A stretch of 64,000 nt of DNA from assembly GCF_964355755.1 (NCBI RefSeq), contig NC_092671.1, positions 9,745,001 to 9,809,000 of the forward strand. The letters run 5' to 3'. A program made the translations under genes and the position numbers. The DNA is from Antedon mediterranea (lineage: Eukaryota > Echinodermata > Crinoidea > Comatulida > Antedonidae). Shown here in pieces: positions 41,001 through 53,000 of this stretch (positions are counted from its first letter, which is position 1; each line of letters starts with the position of its first letter). Under the pieces are notes generated by a model. The model was not told where the DNA came from. It searched no databases and worked only from the letters and a program-made list of their open reading frames with translations.

Positions 41001-44000
41001 GTTAACCTACTTAACATGTTAACCTACATATCTATATATACCTACATATATATACCTACATATCTATATATTAAACCACTTGTAAAGAACCATTTTTGCC
41101 CACACTTTGATGTTTCCAGTTTCACGTCCCATGTATTTCATATTAAAATGAACTTTAAAACGTAATTCATTATTTGCATCAAAAAGGTCATGTTTGTATA
41201 TTATTAATAGTCTTCCTTGTATAAAATACTTCCTTATAGTTGGAACTACAAAGGAAGCAATAAAACATACCCTCATAAACTAGCATGTTGATACTCATAT
41301 CTATTTAGCTTAACAAAACAAATTTACAGTTCATTGAATGTAAACAAGTAGCGACAAAAAAACTTTTTTATTTCCTCATGCGTTTATTGTCGAAACTGAT
41401 TGAAAGCAAATCAGTAAAATATTAAAAAGGATTTAAACGAGGGAAGATCGTCGACAAAACAGAATTTGAAATACTAGAAACATGGCAAACAAAGGTAAGT
41501 CTAAGATTAATGTCAGGTTTACCTGGTTTAGGGCCTACAATATAAAATAATATGCATACAGTATAACATAGGTAACCTAGGCAGATACAGAAATCAATAC
41601 AATTACAATGTTATTATTGTTGACTTTAATTTGCAATGTAAACATTATATTTCAATCCACTTAGTCGAAGTACATTTTTCTATTTACTATTAATATACAG
41701 TAGGTTTATATTTGATTGGACTATAACCCTATGAGTATATGGTTATATTTTTGCACATTTCAGATCACACATATGAATCTAATATTCCAAAAACAAAAAT
41801 CAACAGTATCAGGAACCCTTCGGAAACACCAAGTTATACGAACACAGATACAGAAGATGGTCACAAAAACTCAAATGCTTACATAAACACAAGGGGAGGG
41901 GACAAGAACAGAAGAAGTGCAAACACAGGAGCAAAAAGCAACACAACAGACGAAAACTTTAATTATCAGAATGATAAAGGGGCAACATACATGGACATAC
42001 CAGAAAAGGACATACCAGTAAGTGCAGCATATGTGAACACATCATCCACATTAGGACCGGTAAGCCACACTTATTCTCTGCCAGTACAACAAAATTCTTT
42101 CTCTGATAAACTGAACTTAACAGGAACTTGTGAGTTTAGGCTTTACAAAAGCCATGCAAGCCTACACAAACCATATACCACTCACGGAGATCTCATCTGG
42201 GATTACAAACACGTAAGACAATACGGCACTAATGAAGGTTACTTTTTTATGGAAGTTGGACGCAGAAGTGTGACTGGAGAAGGGACACTTATGTTAGAAA
42301 TCAGGGAGACAAAGATTGGACAAGAGATTGTTCGAAATATGAAACGAGAAATAGAGAAGATGTCTTTTGATTTTTATCTTCGTAATAAGATTTCTGGCAC
42401 TACTGATATATCAGGTAATATTAATAAATTACTAAAAAAATCAAAATCAATTTTAATTCAAAATAACCTCTAGTTTACAATATACATCAATAATAGTACA
42501 ATTATTTGTTTATATTATTATTTTGTGTGTGTTTTTTATCCTTATTTTTTTAACAATCATTTTTATCTTTTGTACCATATAATATTTTGTCAATATATTG
42601 TTTGTTTTACAGAGAATACATTTACAGGTGAGATTATAAAAACAAAGTTGTCAAAACATCTCAAACTTTCTGGTCAAATTGTTCTGTTAGTTGACATAAC
42701 AGGAATATCTCTGCAAAATGCGACCACAGGTAAAATGGAATACTGGTGGCCATTCAAAAATATTGTTGAACGCAACGTAAAAGAAAAAAAGTTTAGCTTT
42801 AGGGGCGGAAAAAACAGCATGGCTGGAGAGGGCACTATTGAGTTGCGAACAACAGAGGGGCAACATATCCAAACTAGGTTGCAACATTTTGAAGATCTAC
42901 TCGTTACAAAGAAACAGATGTTGTCTGTACCAGGTAATGGAAGAAATGGCAGCGGGCAAAAGCTACCAGAACCGCAATACCAGGGACTAATATTTGATGA
43001 GAATCCACAGCACACTTATCAAGATCTTTTGCTACTACCAAAATCTCCTACAGTCTAATAGACTAAATATATCTTTGTTCCATATGCATTAGAGAACACC
43101 TATTCAGGGGACACCTTCCAGGATCCAAAAGTGTTTCTTTAATAGAGGTTTGCCGTCATAGTGCTAAAATACATTGACCCCTGATGTCTCCTGAATATTT
43201 GTGTCCAAAATAAGGGTTCCTCCTGTATTTATATATTACAGTAATTTAGAGGCAACAATAATGCTGAAAATAATGTAAAACAGGGAAGAAAATCCAAGAC
43301 TCCACACCTATAGATATGTAATTAGATTAGAGACTGTACCAAACACAAATTACTGCTACATAAGACACTCTACAATCATACTAGAGGTAACTAGGGGTAT
43401 CAAACACAAATTACTGGTACGAGAAAATTTATAAATTGCAATATTAAAAAATGATTTTGTCTGAATAATAAGATTTGAATAAATAAAATGCCATAATGTA
43501 AAAATAAATGTTTGTAAAATCCAGGATATCTAATATCTTAATATATTAAGGTAATATCGAGGTACTGTACTTGTTATACTTTGTTTCAGTTTTGTTTTTA
43601 TTGTTTTATTTGCTCGTTTTACATAATAAAATACTACTATTTATGGTACATTTTGTACTAACATATAGTTGCTACTTTTACATATATTATAGATATTCAA
43701 TATTGCTTACACTTTAATGAGCTCTGCAGTAACAATATATTTATTTTACTACAGTCAACTCTCCCAATTCCAGACACACTTAGTAAAATAGCCTAATATG
43801 TTTGGTTTGCTAGAAATTCTGTTTTTTAATGGAAATGGGAATTTGGGAACATTTTAACCTCAAGAAAAGTCTGCGGTTTTGGAGAGTTTCCGGTTTTTCC
43901 AGAGAGTCTGGTATTGGGAGGGTGGACTATAACATTTAACAATGACTTTTGTTTAAAATTATTACGGAATTTGTGACTTTAATATTTGAGAAATATAGTA

Positions 44001-47000
44001 TTTGTTATTAATACCTTTGTAACATTTTTTCATGCCATATTTATATTAAATGTACATACTATTTTTATTACTAGCATTTTAAAAATCAAATAAAACTAAT
44101 TTGATAATATATAAAACATACAGTGATACTAGATCATACTTCATTGAATGAAATTATTATATGGAATTTCCTTTATTTATGTTAATTTTCAGAAAAAGGT
44201 TGTTTGGTTTCATTGTTTTTTTTAATTAATACTTATGCCTATTATTATCTGAACTTTGACTTAGAAAATATTTAAACAAGGAAATGATATTGAATAATAA
44301 TTAATTTATTATTACCATTCCATTAGAAAATCATTCCTAAACGCCAGTGATTAATATGTGTATTGCACTATCACAGTTTTGTTAAAACAATCAAATAAAA
44401 TTTGGCTTAATAAACCAATGATTGTAAAGTTGTTTCTGTGTATGCATACTTGTAAGACATGTGCATAAATGCAGTCTAGACAAATTTTGGAATTGACAGA
44501 AAGGGCCCGTGGGGTTGGTGGGTGTTGGGGAGAGGAGTCTTATTTATTAATTTGCAATTAGAGAACCAGTTTACTAGCCATGTCCTGATTGGTACACTAA
44601 AAAAGCTCATGCATACACATTTTCACAATAATCATATACAAAATTATACAAGCTGGTTGATGCAGTGATGTGGTTTTTAAAAAAAGAGTTCTTTAGTAAT
44701 TTTTTTTATTCACCATCGTCTTGAGGACAAGGGTTAGGTCAGTTTTACTCAACATTACATTACACCGTAGAGATATAATAGTGAACTATAATATCTCTAT
44801 GATTACACATTAGAACTTTCTTAGTGATTTTTATGGTTGCGCGAGAACTAATCACCATATGATTGCCGCCAATTCTCTCTTATTATCAAAATAATAGTCC
44901 ATTTGAAGATTTCCTTAAAGGTGTACTGTTACACCTTCAAAACAATCCTCAAATGAACTATTATTGTTTTGTTTTTGGCATTTGTTTTTTCACTTAAAAC
45001 ACAATATCTCACACACTGTGGCCACTGCAATGACCTGCCACCACAGTTAAAAAGTAGGCCTAATATTAATACTACAATGATTTCATACAAAATGTACTAG
45101 TGAAACATATGTATTTTGTATGTGTGTATGTGTGATGTTAATAGCTAGAGTAAGGAGAAAGGAATAAGTAAAACAGAAATGGTCACTTTTTGGGCTGACG
45201 GTCAGAATAAGAGAATAGCAGTGTTACACTAATAGTTTAAAATGGTACACAGTCTTCAAAATAGGACATAGCAATGCAATATAATTCCTAAAAATGGAAT
45301 TTCCACTTGGTAAATATATTTGGCAAATCACAGGTGATTTTCAACAATGAAACCTTATATTATGAAAAGACAAGAATGTGTTTGTTGAGTCAGTGGGTGT
45401 TACATAGTTATTCATAATCTACTAAATAAACACTATAGAGGAAAAAGCAAATAATGACAATAACAAAGAAATCCATTCAAATGACTTGTTAATTAAGGTG
45501 CTTGGTACTAAATTACACTGCACTTTTAAGTATTCCTATTATTCACCATTTACCGCCCCTTGAATTTACCTTAAAATAAAGTAGGTTGTATAAACATAGA
45601 AACATTTTTTTATTATAAATTAATAAAAATAAATTAAAATATTCATACAAACGGGATAAAATGATTAGCTTTGTATCAAATGTACTTGTGTTATTACAGT
45701 ATCTGAAACAAGTACTACATTTTGTGAACTATCATTTTTGGTATGATTAGCCTACGATAGGCTCAGAAATTAATATACAGTATGGTTGACATCATCCATT
45801 TTTAGGAATTTTAGTACATTGCCGTCCTATTCCTGTTTATAATAATAATAATAATAATAATTTATTTGGAAAACGCTTTTTGAACAGCGGCACACATAAT
45901 AATGGTGCATCCTTAAAACAATTAAACATACAATATAAAAATATATGAGTATCAAAATAAAGATAGACTAGATTAAAACAGATAATTACTCAGATAAAAC
46001 GGAAGTTCGATAAAACCAAATTAAAAATAAACTGTAATACTAAAACCAATACTTTCATAAACAATTAGCTTATATGAAAACTATTGTATTGGAGCTAGTT
46101 TCTAGCCATTGCCTAATAAGGAGTTACTGTAAAGCCAAAGGTCAATATAGTATCGTTTATTATGTTTCTTTTTGGCACAAATTTTTCGTTAAACAAAATA
46201 AACACAAAAAATGAAGTGTGTACTAATTTTTTTTTAAATACTGTTTTATTTACAGCTGAGAAAATAATGTTTAAAAAAAGACAAATTTTTGTATAATAAA
46301 TAACTATCACTAAACTCGCCATTTACAGGATGGATAAACTATAATTCATCATGATATAGAGTCTAATTTGAGGCTTAGGAAGTTGATTGTTGATTTAGGT
46401 AGGTCAGAATTAACTTATAATTCCACAGTAATGATTTTACAAAACTCTGTGAAAATAAAATTTAAATTAAAATTTTGTGTGCTCAATGTGTAAATTCAAT
46501 GAATTTTCTTATACAGAATTTTTGCTCACTGATTCGCGCATGTGCAAGAAGGCTCTTATCTTATCGCTCTTCAATATTTACTTAATATTTATTTCAACAG
46601 ACTAAGGTCAAAATAGCAGAGACATTCCTAAGAATCAGGTAGTTACACTATTATGGAGAAATTAGGGAAGTTCCCATTGGCTTATGCCACACGTCTGCAA
46701 CTTCCTATTCCTATGAAAGGTATACAGCGAACAATGCTATTTCAGTCATCCAGGAAATGCAGAGTCATATAAATTCAGTGCTTTCAGTTTGTGATTCAGA
46801 ATTAAATCTGATGTTATCAACTACACACCTGTCTGAGATCCTCTTTACTATCAATAGTACCATTACCTATTCATTATCTTCATTATTAATTGGTAAGTCA
46901 CATTCATTTGTTTCATGATCATGATAATTAATTAGTATTATTTATTATTAATTGATAGTGTATCACCAGTTTAGAGTTTCAATTCCTGTAAATTGTTATA

Positions 47001-50000
47001 TTAATATGAAATATAAATTGATGTGTTAATGTTAATTGTTATTGATTCTTTCAAGAATCGTTAATTTTAATTCCAAAGTCAGTTTTTACAATAATTTCAA
47101 ATTTAACAATATTATATTATTAATTGTTAACTAAAATATTCAATCTTATTAATAAACGGTTTATTTTGTATTATTTTATAGAATGAATTTAAAGATGTTT
47201 AACATTAGCATACACTTTTCCGATGACGAACGACTTCGGTCTGGCGAAGATTACCAACTGAACATAAATAATAACGAGCTGTCTTTGAGGGAGCCATCAT
47301 CGTTAAAGACTACGGTCAGCTGGCGATGTGATGTCATACAAAATCATTCAGTTTTCCACCCATACTACTCAATAGAAATGTCTAACTCAAGTAAAAAGAA
47401 GTATGACTTTTTCACGTTTAAGTCTATCGACGCTGAAGAAATATATAAAGCTGTACAAAAAGAAATTGAAACGCATGAAGATAAAAATACACAGGACGAA
47501 TTAGAGAATGTTTCATCGGAGGAAGTGAAGAAGGACGTGACATATGAGAACTTAAAACTGCATGACACAGACGGGAAGCTCTTAGAAGAAACACAAAACT
47601 GCATATATGAAGCAAGTGACCGTAAAAACGAAGTTATCAAAACCGTGTTTACGATTTTTTCATTAAACATTACAACCGAAACACTTCAGAAAAGCAGTCC
47701 GCCAACATCTAACACCGCTAGTCCAAACACAAGAAGAAAAAATAGAGGGCGCCCTTATAAAGAATGTGTACAGCTATTAAGAGTATAAACATTAAGAAAA
47801 TGTAAAACAAATTTGTCTTCCTTAAAATCTGACATTTTAAAAATATTAATAATGTATTTTCGAAAGTTTTTCACGGGTCAGTAAAAATATGCATTTATCA
47901 TATTCAATTGACAAACTGTTTATATTCAAAATCATGCCTATACACTAATTTATGGTGATAAAGTAATATAAACAACTTTGCAGTGTATTATTCAAGAAAT
48001 TTGAAATTTTAAAAAAAATATGAAACTAAAAGATAAACATAAAAGTTTTGTTTTTGTTCAGTAAAAATACAAAGTAAATATGTTTATGAGTTATTTTAAC
48101 AAAATCGAAACTTTAAAAATTCTGGTTTTTATTTATACAGTATATCAACAGACTTATTGGAGCCTAAATCGTGCCAATCTCAATATGGCGATGTGTTTTG
48201 CAATAGGACTTGATAGACTGTTAAAAGATCTAAAAATATAATCAAGAAGTTTACTAGTAAAAATCTGTATTTTTAACGATTCAAAATGTTTTGAAACACA
48301 AAATATATTTTATCAGCTTTATAATGTGTATTTAATGTGATATAATAAGTGTGTTTATATTTTATTTAATTATTTAAACTTAAATCATTATTGGCATTAA
48401 ACTATAGAAATATTTTAAATAACATTGTTGATATTTATAATGATTTAAAACATAATATGGTATATTTCGGTTTGGATATTTATAATTAATACAAGTATTA
48501 CATTAGCTAAATATAACTCAACATATCAAAATGCTATGAACAAAATGTATTCTGTATCAGGAAAATAAAATGTGCAATAGAGCTAAAAACATTTAATAGT
48601 TTTGTCAGAAATGTCTTGTTGGAATAATAATCAATATAAAAGAATGTGATCGCATGGATACGCTGAATTGAAAAAGAAGACAAAATAATGTTGCACATTA
48701 TAAGAAAAGAAGAAGAAACATATGAACTGAAAAGATTCCAAAAGATCCATTTCCTAATAATAATAATAATAATTTCCTAATAATAATGGCACAAAATGTT
48801 TTGTAGATACGTGACGATTAATTAACCAAGCTTTTTGTTTCCACCTATAACTTATTGAAATATAAAACCAATACTACATTAAAAGGCCTTGTTAATGTTT
48901 GGTTTCAGTTACTAATAACAGAACTATACTGGACGATGACGTGGCATACGGTTAAGAAATGTCAATTTGCTGCTTTAAACCACAATAAATTAGTAGGTTT
49001 AGATGGCTCTGATAAACATGATGAACATTTATATGAGGATGTTGGATTACTGATAGTGAGATCGTGGTTCGAATCCAACTCTCACCGCATCGCTTGTATC
49101 CTTAGACACTTTACTTACATTTGCCTCTCTCTACCCAGGTGTATAAAATGGGTACCCAGTTAGATCAAGACACAACTTTGCACTGATTAATAGCTAGATT
49201 ATTATGGGAGTATGATTCCATACATGTTTGATCCAAAAAATGACCAGTGCATTGAGAGCTTGCTTATATGTGCTTTATAAGAATGAACTATTATTATTAT
49301 TATTATTTATAAAATATAGAAACAGGTTCTATACAGGATCAGGTTTACCACATTATTTTCATTTGAACATCTGATAATATCATATGATATGTTTAAGGCA
49401 AAACACATGATTTCTTTCATGGATATGCAACTACGGAAATTCCTAATAATAAATACAGAAACAAAAAATAAAATTATTAGTAGCGGAAGACGGATTGTGG
49501 GCAGGTATACCTTTTTTATAATTGAGACAGGTTCTATCAGGATCAAGTTTACCACATCATTTTCATTTGGACATCCCATAATATCATATATGTTTAGAGC
49601 AAAACCACCTCTTTGTAATTTTAATTCTAGGAAATAAATTTCCCATCTGTATTTTTTTATGTCCCAAAATTACAGATATATTAAATAGAATAATATATTA
49701 TTTTAGCTTATTTAATTAATTTAAGGTATATTTTTATACTTATTTTTACAATTTTAGAAAATAAATTTCCCATCTGTATTTTTTTATATCCCAAAATTAC
49801 AGATATATTACATAGAATAATATATTATTTTGGCTTATTTAATTAATTTAAGTTATATTTTTATACTTATTTTTACAATTTTTTTAGTTTTTTATGTAAT
49901 ACATAGAGCTCAAACTTTCAAATGTTATACTGCAATAAACAATGAATTAATTCATGTATATTACTGTAACAATCAATTATGATACTGTAGGTAGGCTGAA

Positions 50001-53000
50001 TACAATTTGACCCTAAAAAAGGTAACTTTGAACAAACAACGACATAAAAAAAGTTATTTATAGTAAGTAACGGTTCATAAAGCATTATTGAACAAGTATT
50101 TCTAGTGAATTCTACGTCACTTGACTTCTATCTAACAGGCTTGACGTTTATCAGGATTATCTTTCTAAAAATACAATTACTGAGCATGTAAAGGAAACAA
50201 TTTTGAAATATAATAGGAACTAATGTGAAGATACTAGGAAACCACTAGGTGTAGTACACTCACCCTAGCAGGCTGTACTATAAGGTCAATGGAAGAAGTG
50301 AACTGTATTTAGGTCTACAAATTTAATGTTTAATAGTGGAGGTATGAAATGGTTTAACTGACAATAGTATAAAATACATTTTTATCACCATAAAGAAAGA
50401 ATTAATCTTCCCACCAACTAAACTCAAAATAGAAAAACAGCAGTGGCTATGAGCGCACACTGGCTAAACTCAGAGGCCCAGGAGTTTATGGGGCCCTGAG
50501 CAGTGCCCAGAGAAAAAACAGGCATTCAAATATGTCGGAAAAAGGCTAAAGTGTTGGAGGGAAACTTAGTTCCTAAACCAGGGGCCTCATGCCTCTGCAT
50601 TACGCCACTGCATATTAGTGAAGAAGAGAATATTTACCTGAAAACCTTATCAGCTAGACACCTCTTGACTTGAGATATTGGAGCTGGTAGGGGAATGCTG
50701 CGGCCAACTTCAACTACGACGTCATTCTCAAGCAGCTGTTCCTCATGAAGAATAACTGGTGGATTACTGCCATCACCAACTACAATAACCTGATAAAAAT
50801 GCAGTACATTATTACATCATATTTATATGGTTTAACAGTACTGTCAGTGGCATAGGCTGGTTGCAGCCTGGGGGGTACGAAAATTGTAAATGCGGGACAA
50901 ACACTACCCCACCCCCAGCCCATGACCCTAACGCACCCCAACCCTGCCTATGACCCTAACGTACTACCCATAAATCTATAGCTTGTAGCATCAATCTATA
51001 TATTCATATTTATATCACCAATTTCTTCCCACAAAAAGAAACAACTTTTCGTTTTAATAGTTACGTTGCCTTTATATATTAATTTTGTATTATGTATGTG
51101 TTGAAATGAAATAAAAAAAAAAAAAAAAAGAAACAACTTACTCGATTATTAAATGCCACAATTCCAACTCTTTTGTCTGGTTGCTCTCTCTCCATCCTGG
51201 TTAATTGTGTGTCAATGGCTGATTGCATGGCCTACAAAATTATAAATAAATAAAAAGAAAATTATGGAAAGAAATAATTTAAAGTTAGAAGGTTTGAGCG
51301 GTGTCCTCTAAAGGGTTTGACTGTAGTGTGAACAAAAACATATATTTTCATTGTTCATTTCACATGAAAGTGTGTCCTGAATAGGGGTGCCTAAAGGTGG
51401 GAATTTTACAGTACCATACCTGTAATCTTGAAATGTATGTCTTTGGTTGTACAGTAGCACCAGGGTATGAAACATACCGCGGCTCGTCAAACTGCTTACG
51501 ACTTTCCATCAGTGCAACATTTGCATCGTTTGATCTCATCAGTTGATCATTTCCATTCACCTGCGGACATATTAGAATATTGGGTTAGCCATGTATTCCT
51601 TGTTTTACATGAAAATGGCCCATAAATATAGATTTCCAAAAGGTTCTACTGTACGTATACTGTACTAAATTAAAACACTTGAGAAAGTCTGATAACATTC
51701 TAATCATTTCCATTTACGTGTGGACATATTAGAATATTGATTAGCCATATTGTAAAAGCATATTATTCCTCATTTGACAGGAAAGTGTCACATACACAAG
51801 AAGTTTTCTACTGTTTGTATATTTTACTAAACTCAAACCATTGAGAAAGTCTCTGATAACATTCCACGACTTGACCTGTAGTCTTTTACTGGAATAGTGT
51901 GTACTATTGCACGCCATGTGACCCACAATCATCCAATCAAAAATGACTGGAATTTATTTAGATATTAAATAACACTGGATCTGAAAACACACAGGGTTTT
52001 TAAGTATTTTATGTTGAATTTTACTACAGTGAAACAGATTTTATCTTTAAATTACAACTTTATTTGAAGAATGATCACAGAATAAATACCTCAGTTGTGA
52101 CGCACATGCTTCCTGAGATATCTAAACAAAACAAGATGGCCGAATCAGCCTCAGTTCCAGATCCTTCTTTTAATATATAGGTAACATCATCCTTTTCTAA
52201 TTTATCCTGAATTGCAAATTTTTCACTTATATTCTCGGCTTCGCAAAACTCACATTTCCAAAACTGTAGAGAATTATAAGAAAAAAATATTGATTTTAAT
52301 TTTCAAATCTAAACTGAATGTTAATAATCACTATAAAAACAGTCATGAGCTATAAAGTGATATACAGCAATGTAATTATATTCTTATCACACTAAATATG
52401 TGGACTTTGAAACTAATAAAAATGATATTCAAGACAACAAACATAATGGATATGGGAAGCTATATATTTGAGGCTGCTACTGCAGCAAATTCGTATAATA
52501 AAATTATTTATTAATATGACTTGATAACTGTATGTCTTCCAAATTTCATCCACACGAAAAATGAATTATGTTGTCTGGATGGTACTACGATACGACAAAT
52601 AAATGTACAGTACAATTATAATACCTACAATAGAGTAGGTAGAATATTTAGACTATAAACAATCTCATACCATAAACCACCATATCCCATAAACCACCTC
52701 GTCCCATTAATCACCTCGTCCCATTAACCACCTCGTCCCATAAACCACCTCATCCCATAAACCACCACGTCCCATTAACCACCTCGTCCCATAAACCACA
52801 TTGTCCCATAAACCACCTCATCCCATAAACCACCTCGTCTTATAAAACCACCTCTTTCCATGAACCACCTTATCCCATAAACCCCTTCTTCCCATTAACC
52901 ACTTCTTTCCATAAACCACCTCATCCCATAAGCCACCTCATCCCATAAACCACTTTTTCCCATAAACCACTTCTTCCCATAAACCACCTCATCCCATAAA

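Larger units (their letters stand above)
43490..46560. other. Non-coding stretch between the two nested PTB genes
   Basis: Still inside the 11-kb intron of the minus-strand gene. It holds two inverted repeats (44764-44805 and 44886-44970) and a repeat with an (AAT)n head at 45838-45960 (TTTATTTGGAAAACGCTTTT). No supported exon. Confidence 0.5.
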
